Part shown: positions 38,624-46,762 of the stretch, one piece after another
Numbering within the stretch: position 1 is the stretch's first letter
Layout of the letters: the number at the start of each line of letters is the position of its first letter
NCBI GenBank assembly: GCA_002842515.1
Contig: PHDC01000001.1
Span: 682,001 to 746,000, forward strand
Reading direction: 5' to 3'
Length of the DNA stretch: 64,000 nucleotides
Source of the DNA: Bacteroidetes bacterium HGW-Bacteroidetes-5
Lineage (GTDB): Bacteria > Bacteroidota > Bacteroidia > Bacteroidales > UBA932
Notes under the pieces: generated by a model
What the model was told of the DNA's origin: nothing
What the model saw: the letters and a program-made list of their open reading frames with translations, nothing else
Databases searched by the model: none
Position numbers and translations under genes: made by a program

Positions 38624-39967
38624 ATGCTTAATACACCTTTAACAGCAATCTCTCCGGTAGATGGCAGATACAGCTCTCAGGTTAAGGAGCTCACCCAATA
38701 CTTTTCTGAGTTCGCTCTTATTAAATATAGAATTAGGGTAGAGATCGAGTATTTTATTTCGTTGTGTGAGATTCCACTGGCACAGCTTAAAGATATTGAT
38801 CCTGAAATATTCAAGGAGTTGCGACAAATTTACACCTCTTTCACTATTGAACAAGCAATGGAGATTAAGGAGATAGAGAAGGTTACAAACCACGATGTAA
38901 AGGCAGTTGAATATTTCATAAAGAGCAGGTTTGAAAAGCTCGGATTGGAGAGATACTGCGAATTTGTCCACTTCGGGCTCACATCTCAGGATATCAATAA
39001 CACATCTGTACCGCTCTCTCTACTGGAAGGGGTTCGCGACTGTTACCTGCCGCAATTGAATGTAGTTCAGAAAAAACTTAAGGAGATGTCACTGGAGTGG
39101 TCGGAGGTCTCTATGCTGGCCAGAACTCACGGTCAGCCGGCATCACCCACCAGGCTCGGTAAGGAGATAGAGGTCTTTGCAGTGAGACTCAATGAGCAGA
39201 TCTCAATGTTAAGTACAATACCTTTCGCTGCCAAATTCGGAGGAGCCACAGGTAACTTTAATGCACACTATGCCGCCTATCCACAAATTGAGTGGAACAA
39301 TTTTGCCGTATCTTTTACCGAGGGCAGGTTGGGCCTCAAACGCTCCTACCCTACAACGCAAATTGAGCACTACGACTATATTGCAGCTCTTTTCGACAAT
39401 ATGAAGAGGATAAACAATATACTTACAGACCTGTGCAGAGATGTCTGGAGCTATATCTCTATGGAGTATTTTCGTCAGAAAATCAAAGAGGGGGAGATCG
39501 GGTCATCGGCAATGCCACACAAGGTTAACCCGATAGATTTTGAAAATGCAGAGGGAAACCTGGGTGTTGCCAATGCTCTTTTTGAACATCTCTCGGCAAA
39601 ACTGCCTATCTCCAGGCTACAGAGAGACCTTACAGACTCCACAGTGTTGAGAAACATCGGCGTTCCGTTTGCTCACACCATAATCTCTTTTAAATCGATT
39701 GAGAAGGGGTTAAATAAACTTATCCTCAATAAAACGGCAATTGACAAAGATCTGGAAAATAACTGGGCTGTGGTTGCAGAGGGGATTCAGACAATACTTC
39801 GCAGAGAGGGCTATCCAAAACCTTACGAAGCGTTGAAATCACTTACTCGTACAAACAAACCAATTGACAAAGAGTCTATTGCAAATTTTATCGACTCTTT
39901 ACAGGTAAGTGACGCAATCAAGGATGAGTTACGAAATATTACCCCTCAAAGCTATACCGGAATATAA
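38624..39967 (+). CDS. purB: Adenylosuccinate lyase
   Basis: PurB carries out two fumarate-releasing steps of purine synthesis. The 447-residue protein has the fumarase/aspartase-superfamily motif GSSAMPHKVNPIDFENAEGN near residues 290-310 and the N-terminal TAISPVDGRYSSQVKELTQYFSEFALIKYRIRVEIEY typical of the E. coli-like form. ARTHGQPASPTRLGKE holds the conserved THGQ histidine. It follows folP by 10 bases and precedes the M64 peptidase by 2, on the same strand. Confidence 0.97.
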   Translation: MLNTPLTAISPVDGRYSSQVKELTQYFSEFALIKYRIRVEIEYFISLCEIPLAQLKDIDPEIFKELRQIYTSFTIEQAMEIKEIEKVTNHDVKAVEYFIKSRFEKLGLERYCEFVHFGLTSQDINNTSVPLSLLEGVRDCYLPQLNVVQKKLKEMSLEWSEVSMLARTHGQPASPTRLGKEIEVFAVRLNEQISMLSTIPFAAKFGGATGNFNAHYAAYPQIEWNNFAVSFTEGRLGLKRSYPTTQIEHYDYIAALFDNMKRINNILTDLCRDVWSYISMEYFRQKIKEGEIGSSAMPHKVNPIDFENAEGNLGVANALFEHLSAKLPISRLQRDLTDSTVLRNIGVPFAHTIISFKSIEKGLNKLILNKTAIDKDLENNWAVVAEGIQTILRREGYPKPYEALKSLTRTNKPIDKESIANFIDSLQVSDAIKDELRNITPQSYTGI

Positions 39968-39969
39968 TT

Positions 39970-41265
39970 ATGAAAAATATGAATCTTGCAATTAAAAGGT
40001 ACACTCTGGTTGTGCTTATGTTTGCACTCCTTGGTGGTGCGTATGCTCAGGATTACGACCAATATTTCACCCCTGAGCGGCTAAGGATTGATGTTATTTT
40101 TGCCGGAGATGCCTCATCTCAGAGCGTCTATCTCAACTCACTTCACAGAGAGCAATTTTGGAGCGGTTCACGGGTAACTCTCAAAGATCCTTTCAATTAC
40201 GGAGAGTACCAATACAAGGTTATAACTGAAAGCGGCCGGGAGATATTCTCAAAAGGTTTTAACTCTCTTTTTCAGGAGTGGAGAACCACACCCCAGGCAA
40301 AGCAGGGTAAAAGAGCTTTTGAATGCTCCTATTGGATCCCCTTTCCAAAGGAGAGAGTGGTAGTGGCTTTCTTTGAAAGAGATAAGAAGAGCGGAGAGTT
40401 TCGGGAGATGGGTAGGTTCCCTGTAGATCCTGCAGATAAATTGATTAGCAGAGAGATTCAAAATAGTTATAAGATAGATACAGTACTCTTCAACGGGAAC
40501 CCGGAAAACAAAGTAGATATTGTATTCATTGCAGAGGGATATACATTGCAGGAGATGGCGAAATTCTCTAAGGATGCCAAAAGGTTTGCAGGTTATCTTT
40601 TTGATATTGAACCTTACAAATCCAGGAAGAGCGATTTTAACATCTGGGCTGTACTGTCAGATTCTCAAGACTCCGGCACCGACATACCTCATCAGGGCAT
40701 ATGGAAGAGAACAGCCGTTTCGTCCAATTTCTACACCTTTGAAATTGACAGGTACCTAACAGCCCCAAACCAGAAGATAGTTGCCTCTGCGGCCTCAAAC
40801 AGCAACTGTGACGCCCTTTATGTTATTGTCAACACAGAAAAATACGGCGGGGGCGGAATTTATAACTTCTATGGGCTCAGTATGTCGGACCATAAACAGT
40901 CGGCAGAGGTGTTCGTTCACGAATTTGGTCATAGCTTTGCAGGGCTTGGAGATGAGTACTACTCATCTGAGGTTGCATATGAGGAGTTCTATAATCTCAA
41001 GGTCGAACCGTGGGAACCAAACATCACCACAATGGTCAACTTTGCAAGCAAATGGAGGGATATGATATCTGCAGATGTACCTCAACCGACTCCGAATGAC
41101 CCGGCTTACAAAAACATAACAGGCCTCTTCGAAGGGGGTGGTTATATGGCAAAAGGGATATTTCGCCCGTATCTGGACTGCAGAATGAAGACAAACAGTG
41201 CCGAAGGATTCTGCCCGGTTTGCAGCAGGGCAATAAACTTAATGATAGATTACTACACAAAGTAG
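39970..41265 (+). CDS. M64-family metallopeptidase
   Basis: This 431-residue secreted protein has a signal peptide (LVVLMFALLGGAYAQ). The zinc site HEFGHSFAGLGDEYY (HExxH with a downstream acidic ligand) is preceded by VDIVFIAEGYTLQEM and DALYVIVNTEKYGGGGIYNFYG. These features mark the M64 family (IgA-peptidase-like), in which the N-terminal region is a beta-domain. The end holds a Cys-containing stretch, CRMKTNSAEGFCPVCSRAI, which could bind metal or form disulfides. Physiological substrate is unknown; cleavage of immunoglobulin is known for one family member only. Confidence 0.88.
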   Translation: MKNMNLAIKRYTLVVLMFALLGGAYAQDYDQYFTPERLRIDVIFAGDASSQSVYLNSLHREQFWSGSRVTLKDPFNYGEYQYKVITESGREIFSKGFNSLFQEWRTTPQAKQGKRAFECSYWIPFPKERVVVAFFERDKKSGEFREMGRFPVDPADKLISREIQNSYKIDTVLFNGNPENKVDIVFIAEGYTLQEMAKFSKDAKRFAGYLFDIEPYKSRKSDFNIWAVLSDSQDSGTDIPHQGIWKRTAVSSNFYTFEIDRYLTAPNQKIVASAASNSNCDALYVIVNTEKYGGGGIYNFYGLSMSDHKQSAEVFVHEFGHSFAGLGDEYYSSEVAYEEFYNLKVEPWEPNITTMVNFASKWRDMISADVPQPTPNDPAYKNITGLFEGGGYMAKGIFRPYLDCRMKTNSAEGFCPVCSRAINLMIDYYTK

Positions 41266-41296
41266 TAACAAAGAGTTAGCATAACAACCTCAAAGA

Positions 41297-42001
41297 ATGT
41301 TAAAAAAAGAGTACAAATATTTTCTTTTTGATTTAGACCGCACCATTTGGGACTTTGACACCAACGCCTGCAATAACATATATTCGTTACTGGATATTTA
41401 CTCCCTGCAACATTTAGACAAAGAGGCGTTTTATAAAACATACGATAGTGTTAATCACAAGCTTTGGGCTTTATATGAACAAGGTGAGCTGCCAAAAGCT
41501 GTTTTAAGATCTGAACGATTTTACCAAACTCTTCTCCTATTTGGTATTGATAACAGAGAGCTCTCCCAAAAGATGGGTGAGGAGTACCTCGAGAGGATGC
41601 CCTATCAAAAAGCTCTGATGCCGTACGCTCTTGAGGTGTTGCAGGAGCTCAAAAAGAGAGGGTACACCCTGGCACTCATCTCAAACGGGTTTAAGGAGGT
41701 TCAGTATAAGAAGCTAATCTGCTGCGGTATTGACAGTTTTTTTGATGCTGTTCTCATTTCGGAGGAGCAGGGTGTACATAAACCCAGCCCAATAATCTTT
41801 AAAAGAGCACTCAAGGCCATAAATGGCACCAAGAGTGAGGCCTTAATGGTTGGAGATGATTTCGCAAACGATATAGAGGGGGCAATGATATTCGGGATAG
41901 ATCAGTTCTTCTATAACTACAGGTCCATCCCGTGTGATGGCGGACCCACTTACGACTCCTCAGATTTAAGAGATCTCCTTAAGGTCTCTCCTCAACGATA
42001 A
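41297..42001 (+). CDS. YjjG-family HAD pyrimidine nucleotidase
   Basis: The 234-residue cytoplasmic HAD hydrolase has motif I DLDRTIWDFD near residues 12-21, motif II in LALISNGFK and motif III/IV in HKPSPIIFKRAL and MVGDDFANDIEGA. The cap and FDLDRTIWDF start resemble the YjjG type, which dephosphorylates dUMP, dTMP and modified pyrimidine nucleotides. The exact substrate cannot be read from sequence. Its last 23 bases overlap the convergent divIC gene. Confidence 0.87.
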   Translation: MLKKEYKYFLFDLDRTIWDFDTNACNNIYSLLDIYSLQHLDKEAFYKTYDSVNHKLWALYEQGELPKAVLRSERFYQTLLLFGIDNRELSQKMGEEYLERMPYQKALMPYALEVLQELKKRGYTLALISNGFKEVQYKKLICCGIDSFFDAVLISEEQGVHKPSPIIFKRALKAINGTKSEALMVGDDFANDIEGAMIFGIDQFFYNYRSIPCDGGPTYDSSDLRDLLKVSPQR

Positions 42002-42257
42002 AGATCTCTTCGTCATCCTCTTTAAATAGATACTGCTCCCTGGCATATTTTTCCAGTGAATCTCTGTTTGAGGAAAGCTCCCGGAGTTTCTCTTCGGTGC
42101 TTTTTATAGACTCCTTGTAGTACTCTTTCTGTGACTCCTGTCTTCCTATGTTTAGAACCACCCTGGTCCACTCAAGAAGATTGTTTGAGTCAAAAAAAGT
42201 TATCCATATTACAAATGCCAAACCTGTAATAAGATATTTATTCCTGACAATTTTCAT
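41979..42257 (-). CDS. FtsB/DivIC-family cell division protein
   Basis: From the ATG at 42257 the product has 92 residues: one membrane helix (NKYLITGLAFVIWITFFDSNNL) and a coiled coil (SQKEYYKESIKSTEEKLRELSSNRDSLEKYAREQYLFKEDDEEIFIVEE) with the YAREQY(L)FK phrase typical of the septum-formation FtsB/DivIC family. These small proteins recruit and regulate septal peptidoglycan synthesis. A TTG at 42302 would extend it by 15 residues without a clear benefit. It converges on and overlaps the YjjG gene, and lies divergent to the nucleotidyltransferase. Confidence 0.88.
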   Translation of the reverse strand: MKIVRNKYLITGLAFVIWITFFDSNNLLEWTRVVLNIGRQESQKEYYKESIKSTEEKLRELSSNRDSLEKYAREQYLFKEDDEEIFIVEERP

Positions 42258-42316
42258 AGTCCGGGAATCATTAAAGGCGTGCCATCTCTCTTTTAGTCTC
42301 AAAACTTCAATTTTTT

Positions 42317-42338
42317 ACAAAATTAATAATAATTTTGT
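42317..42338. promoter_or_regulatory. Palindrome with two opposed -7-like elements
   Basis: ACAAAATTA and TAATTTTGT flank a 4-base centre between two divergent genes. Each arm also reads as TAATTTTG, a TAnnTTTG-like element, one facing each gene. No TTTG sits at the -33 distance on either side, so promoter function is weakly supported; it may be an operator or simply AT-rich sequence. Confidence 0.35.
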
Positions 42339-42366
42339 CCTTTAGTATTAATTTTAATTGAGCGAT

Positions 42367-43275
42367 ATGATCAAACCAACGTTATTGATTCTGGCTGCAG
42401 GGATGGGGAGCAGATACGGAGGCCTTAAACAGCTGGACGGAGTGGGTCCGAATGGTGAAACAATTATGGATTATTCCGTATACGATGCCATTCAGGCCGG
42501 GTTCGGGCAAGTTGTCTTTGTGATTCGTAACTATTTTCGGGATGATTTTGAAGCCAGAGTTAGAAGTCGCTACGGAGACTCTATAGATATCAGTTTCGTG
42601 GAGCAGGAGCTTGATGTTATCCCTAAAGGTTTTGTTTTAAATTCTTTACGAGAGAAACCCTGGGGAACCGGACACGCAGTATTGGTAGCCCACAGCAAAA
42701 TAACTACCCCGTTTGCAGTTATAAATGCAGACGACTACTACGGACAACAATCATTTAAGGTCATTGCAGATTACCTTGTTAAGGTTGCCGGCAGCAAAGG
42801 AGAGTTCTCAATGGTGGGGTTCCGTACCGGAAATACCCTCTCCGAATCGGGATCTGTATCAAGAGGGGTTTGTACCGTGGGGAGCGACGGTTTTCTTGTC
42901 TCTGTGGAGGAGCATCACAACATCAAAGCAGAGGATGGAGTAATTACCGGAGAGAACTGCAAAGGGGGGCGGGTCAATATAGAGGCAGATACTCCTGTCT
43001 CAATGAATATGTGGGGTTTTACTCCCGATCTTTTTGAGCAGGGGTGGAGACTCTTTACCGAATTTCTAAAACAGAGGGGAGATGAACCTAAAAGTGAATT
43101 TTACATCCCTTTCATAGTAAACAAATTGCTTGAAGAGGGTTATGCCACCTGCCGGGTACTATCTACACCGGATCTATGGTTTGGAGTTACATATAAAGAG
43201 GATAGGGAGTCAGTAACAAAAAGAATATGTGATCTATGCGATAAGGGGCTCTACCCTACTCCACTGTTTAAATAA
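42367..43275 (+). CDS. Nucleotidyltransferase, sugar-phosphate type
   Basis: I start at the ATG at 42367; a TTG three codons upstream is possible. The 302-residue product opens with the nucleotide-binding motif LILAAGMGSRYGGLKQLDGVGPNGETIMDYSVYDA, as in nucleoside-diphosphate-sugar pyrophosphorylases, and has the catalytic-metal segment AVINADDYYGQQSF. It probably activates a sugar phosphate with an NTP. The sugar is not shown, though the manA gene nearby makes mannose- or fructose-derived pathways possible. It lacks the C-terminal beta-helix of GlmU-type enzymes. Confidence 0.82.
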   Translation: MIKPTLLILAAGMGSRYGGLKQLDGVGPNGETIMDYSVYDAIQAGFGQVVFVIRNYFRDDFEARVRSRYGDSIDISFVEQELDVIPKGFVLNSLREKPWGTGHAVLVAHSKITTPFAVINADDYYGQQSFKVIADYLVKVAGSKGEFSMVGFRTGNTLSESGSVSRGVCTVGSDGFLVSVEEHHNIKAEDGVITGENCKGGRVNIEADTPVSMNMWGFTPDLFEQGWRLFTEFLKQRGDEPKSEFYIPFIVNKLLEEGYATCRVLSTPDLWFGVTYKEDRESVTKRICDLCDKGLYPTPLFK

Positions 43276-43287
43276 ATAGATTAATCT

Positions 43288-44139
43288 ATGCTAAGAAGAT
43301 ACTCTTATTTCCTTCCCAACCTTACAGAGAGCTGGTTTCTAATTGGAGCTCTGGCTATTGGGGGATCCATATTTGGTGCAGTGGCAGCAATCTTTATCAA
43401 TATGATTTTCCCGGGCTTTTCGGGATGGGGAGAGATTATCTCCTACCCTCTCATATTTATCCCTCCTGCAGCTCTTATCTACTTCTCGGTCAGAAGTGAC
43501 GAAAGGATAACCCTTCTAAAAGGGGAAACCGTCAGGGTATCTGTGGAAATTAATAAACCAAATTTTGGATCAATCGGTGCTCTTCTCTCCTTTATTTTAA
43601 TACTACCCCTGGTCTTTAGCTTTAATTTGGTAACTGAACCTCTCACATCGTGGATGGAGGTTCCTCAGTTCTTTAAAGATTTTATGCTGCAGATTCAATC
43701 TAACAAGATTAGCAGTTTTTTTACTATTGTGATTTTTGCACCACTGCTCGAAGAGCTCTTTTGCAGAGGGATAATTCTTCGGGGACTCCTGCATCACACC
43801 ACTCCTGCAAAGGCAATTTTCTGGAGCGCCCTAATGTTCGGGGTTATGCATTTGAATCCCTGGCAGGCTATACCCGCTTTTTTGCTGGGACTTTTAATGG
43901 GCTGGATCTACTGGAAAACCCGCTCTCTATGGATTGTAATTTTTATTCACTTTATAAATAACGGATTCTCCTACTTCATTACAATTCTCTTCCCGGAGAT
44001 ACCGGCAGATTTTGGTTTTGCAGATGTTATTCCCGGTAACTACTACTATTTAATCTACTTTTTGGCACTTGTATACACAACAGCTGTCATCTATTATTTG
44101 AACAAATTATATGGAAAATCTATATCCTCTAAAATTTAA
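43288..44139 (+). CDS. CPBP-family intramembrane metalloprotease
   Basis: This 283-residue protein has about seven membrane helices. The CPBP (Abi/CAAX-protease-like) motifs are visible: EELFCRGIILRGLL (Glu-Glu and Arg) and FGVMHLNPWQA and FIHFINNGFSY with their conserved histidines. Such proteases cleave within or near membranes; some process prenylated or bacteriocin-related peptides, but most Bacteroidetes members have no known substrate. Its 3' end overlaps manA by 29 bases. Confidence 0.85.
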   Translation: MLRRYSYFLPNLTESWFLIGALAIGGSIFGAVAAIFINMIFPGFSGWGEIISYPLIFIPPAALIYFSVRSDERITLLKGETVRVSVEINKPNFGSIGALLSFILILPLVFSFNLVTEPLTSWMEVPQFFKDFMLQIQSNKISSFFTIVIFAPLLEELFCRGIILRGLLHHTTPAKAIFWSALMFGVMHLNPWQAIPAFLLGLLMGWIYWKTRSLWIVIFIHFINNGFSYFITILFPEIPADFGFADVIPGNYYYLIYFLALVYTTAVIYYLNKLYGKSISSKI

Positions 44140-45070
44140 TCCCATTCTCAAAGAGCGGGTTTGGGGCGGAAGCGGCATTATCAACAATCTCGGCAAAGAG
44201 AGTATTACAGAGAATCCTGTGGGCGAGAGCTGGGAGATTAGCGGTGTAGAAGATGATGTTTCACTGGTCTCAAACGGTTTTCTGGAGGGTAACGACATAA
44301 ATGACCTTGTAGAGATTTACCTGGGAGATCTGGTCGGAGACTCCATCTATGAGAGATACGGAGATGAGTTTCCGTTGCTTGTAAAGATTCTGGATATACA
44401 GGATAACCTCTCACTCCAGATTCACCCGGACGACGAGACAGCTATGGAGAGACATAACAGCTACGGAAAGACGGAGTGCTGGTACATACTGGATGCAGCA
44501 CCATCTGCAAAAATATTTTTGGGACTTAACCGCGAACTTACACCTAAAGAGTTGTTCGAAAAATGCAAGGATGATTCAATTGTAGATGCCCTCAATGTAA
44601 TAAAGCCGGTTAAAGGAGATATAATCTATATTAAACCGGGAACACTTCACGCTGCTACCGGAGGAATTCTGGTTGCAGAGATTCAGCAGGTATCTGATGT
44701 CACCTACAGAGTTTATGACTGGGGGAGGGAGAAGAACCCAAAAACTGCCAGAGAGATGCACCTGGACCTGGCTATAGATTGCATAAACTACACAAAACTA
44801 GACCCCTCTTCTGTTGTCCTCAAAGGGGGAAATGCAGATAATCCCTATTTTAAAATTAAGAGAGTTGATATAGAGAGCAGCTACAGAGCAGAGAGCCATC
44901 TGTTCGGGAGTTTTATCATATACTTTTGTGTTGAAGGAGACGGCGTTATAACCGGCGGCGGTATGAAGCAGAGTATTAAAAAAGGAGAGGTAATTCTCGT
45001 TCCTGCCTATATGGGAGCCTACACGTGGGAGGGTAAATGTTCACTGCTTGAGATAACGGGAAAAGCGTGA
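44111..45070 (+). CDS. manA: Mannose-6-phosphate isomerase, class I
   Basis: ManA interconverts mannose 6-phosphate and fructose 6-phosphate. The 319-residue protein has the cupin-type features of the class I/short form: FNPILKERVWGGSG, the zinc-site segment LSLQIHPDDETAMERHNSYGKTECWYIL, GDIIYIKPGTLHAATGGILVAEIQQVSDVTYRVYDWGR, and a C-terminal cupin half. The ATG at 44111 overlaps the CPBP gene end, consistent with coupling. It converges on the S4 gene 5 bases downstream. Confidence 0.95.
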   Translation: MENLYPLKFNPILKERVWGGSGIINNLGKESITENPVGESWEISGVEDDVSLVSNGFLEGNDINDLVEIYLGDLVGDSIYERYGDEFPLLVKILDIQDNLSLQIHPDDETAMERHNSYGKTECWYILDAAPSAKIFLGLNRELTPKELFEKCKDDSIVDALNVIKPVKGDIIYIKPGTLHAATGGILVAEIQQVSDVTYRVYDWGREKNPKTAREMHLDLAIDCINYTKLDPSSVVLKGGNADNPYFKIKRVDIESSYRAESHLFGSFIIYFCVEGDGVITGGGMKQSIKKGEVILVPAYMGAYTWEGKCSLLEITGKA

Positions 45071-45075
45071 TTGCT

Positions 45076-45471
45076 CTACTCATCAACTTCGTCATCCATC
45101 TCCAGAAATCCCATAACCCCATCCATATCTCTTCTCTCTTTTTTGGTCGGACGGCCTGTCCCTCTCTCCCTGTATAGAAATAGGCTCTCTTTGGGTGTAT
45201 TCAGCTTAGCGAGCTCCTCTTCCGATGTATGGTTCTCAATGTAGTTGGGCACTAAACGCGCAGGCTGTCTTTTATCTATTGGCTCAATAATCTTAAACTC
45301 AAATAGGATATTGAGTTTTCTAACAACCAGCTCATCGCCTGCCTTAACCTCTCTGGAGGGCTTGGCCTCCGTTCCGTTTACCTTTACCTTACCCGATTTG
45401 CACGCATCTGCAGCATCACTCCTGGTTTTGAAGATGCGAACGGACCACAGATATTTATCCAACCTGCTCAT
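45076..45471 (-). CDS. S4-domain RNA-binding protein (Hsp15-like)
   Basis: The 131-residue protein has an N-terminal S4 domain, RLDKYLWSVRIFKTRSDAADACKSGKVKVNG followed by REVKAGDELVVR, and a short basic C-terminal tail (ERGTGRPTKKERRDMD). In E. coli the similar Hsp15 binds stalled 50S subunits carrying peptidyl-tRNA. Its place next to pth, whose product hydrolyses peptidyl-tRNA, fits a ribosome-rescue role, but this is inference. Confidence 0.88.
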   Translation of the reverse strand: MSRLDKYLWSVRIFKTRSDAADACKSGKVKVNGTEAKPSREVKAGDELVVRKLNILFEFKIIEPIDKRQPARLVPNYIENHTSEEELAKLNTPKESLFLYRERGTGRPTKKERRDMDGVMGFLEMDDEVDE

Positions 45472-45492
45472 ATAAGATTATTAAAACAATAT

Positions 45493-46056
45493 CTATTTAG
45501 TGTTGAAGAGATTCATTGTTCTGTCCGGGCCTATCGCAGCAAAAGATTTAGAGGCCTCGGCAGCTTTTGTTAGAATATCGGGCAGCATCTTTCTCTCATC
45601 ATCGCTCCAGCTTCCCAAAACATAATCTATCTGCCTGCCCTTTGAAAAATTATCTCCTATCCCTATTCTCAGACGAGTGTAGGCTGTTGAGCCCAGAGTT
45701 TCGCAGATATCCTTAAGCCCGTTGTGACCTCCGTCACTACCCTGCTTTCTCATCCTGATGGTACCTAACGGTAATGAGAGATCATCCACAATAACCAGCA
45801 TATTCTCTAACGGAATCTTCTCTTTCTGAAGCCAGTAGTTTACCGCCTTACCGCTAAGATTCATATATGTAGATGGTTTGAGTAGGATAAGCTTATTTCC
45901 TTTGAAGCGGTACTCCGCGACCGAACCATACCTTGATGAAACAAAAATAGTATTGGATGCCTGAGCCCAGGCATCCAATACCATAAAACCTATATTATGG
46001 CGAGTATCTGCATATTCAAATCCGATATTTCCTAAACCAACTATCAGATAGCTCAT
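45493..46056 (-). CDS. pth: Peptidyl-tRNA hydrolase
   Basis: Pth releases peptides from peptidyl-tRNAs that drop off the ribosome. The 187-residue protein has YLIVGLGNIGFEYADTRHNIGFMVLD with the catalytic His near residue 20, followed by PSTYMNLSGKAV, DDLSLPLGTIRMRKQGSDGGHNGLKDI and the C-terminal YVLGSW. The usual GNPG reads GNIG here, a variant also seen in other Bacteroidetes. It follows rplY by 15 bases and is probably co-transcribed. Confidence 0.95.
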   Translation of the reverse strand: MSYLIVGLGNIGFEYADTRHNIGFMVLDAWAQASNTIFVSSRYGSVAEYRFKGNKLILLKPSTYMNLSGKAVNYWLQKEKIPLENMLVIVDDLSLPLGTIRMRKQGSDGGHNGLKDICETLGSTAYTRLRIGIGDNFSKGRQIDYVLGSWSDDERKMLPDILTKAAEASKSFAAIGPDRTMNLFNTK

Positions 46057-46071
46057 ACTCTCCCCTGTTTA

Positions 46072-46662
46072 CTATTTTCCTCCGGCAGCAGCAGCGGCAG
46101 CAGCGGCTCCGATAGCTGCACGTGTCATCTTAACTGCACATATGATTGTTGTCTTAGCAGTAAGAATCTGAACTTTATCCAATTTAATATCTCCGGCAGC
46201 AATAGATTTGCCTATTCCAAGATTTGAAATATCTATTGTGATATTATCCGGTAGGTCTTTAACATTTGCTGAGATTTTAACTTTTCTGGTGTTTAGGATA
46301 AGTTTACCCCCCTGACGAACACCCTCCGAGTTACCGGTAATAACGATAGGAACATTAATAACAACCGGTCTTGTATCTGTAACAGCTAGAAAATCCATAT
46401 GCAATGGCTCATCTGTCATTGGATGAAACTGAGATGCGTGGTGTACCGAGTTGTATTTCTTGCCGTCAATCTCAATCTCAATTATATATGAGTTAGGGGT
46501 GTTGAGAATCTGATTAAGATCTCTGTCATAAACCGAGAAGTGAATGTTTTGCATCTCCGGACCGTAAAGAACACAAGGAATTTGATTATCCCTTCTCATC
46601 TGAGCGGTTTTGCCTTTTTTTGTAATCTCTCTTGGATTACCTTTCAATGTAATTGTTTTCAT
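46072..46662 (-). CDS. rplY: Ribosomal protein bL25, long (CTC) form
   Basis: bL25 binds 5S rRNA in the 50S subunit. The 196-residue form adds a beta-rich C-terminal domain (MDFLAVTDTRPVVINVPIVI and onward) to the rRNA-binding N-terminal domain (GKTAQMRRDNQIPCVLYGPEMQNIHFSV). It ends in an alanine-rich run (IGAAAAAAAAGGK) like other Bacteroidetes L25 proteins. It lies 15 bases before pth, and its upstream region contains two hairpins that may affect its expression. Confidence 0.95.
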   Translation of the reverse strand: MKTITLKGNPREITKKGKTAQMRRDNQIPCVLYGPEMQNIHFSVYDRDLNQILNTPNSYIIEIEIDGKKYNSVHHASQFHPMTDEPLHMDFLAVTDTRPVVINVPIVITGNSEGVRQGGKLILNTRKVKISANVKDLPDNITIDISNLGIGKSIAAGDIKLDKVQILTAKTTIICAVKMTRAAIGAAAAAAAAGGK

Positions 46663-46688
46663 AATAGTGATTTAAAATGTGTTACTCA

Positions 46689-46751
46689 ATCCGGATCGGT
46701 CCGGATCCCATTGCACCAAAAAAGTCTCCTTTTTTAGAGGGGGCAAAGATA
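46689..46751 (-). promoter_or_regulatory. rplY leader region with two hairpins
   Basis: Reading leftward toward rplY, a TATCTTTG element (46744-46751) is followed by an A-tract/T-tract hairpin, arms 46718-46724 and 46729-46735 with loop of 4. A GC-rich hairpin follows, arms ATCCGGA 46689-46695 and TCCGGAT 46700-46706, loop TCGG in plus orientation. No TTTG lies at the -33 distance. The first hairpin could also end the C11 peptidase transcript. Confidence 0.45.
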
Positions 46752-46762
46752 TAAAAAAAAAT

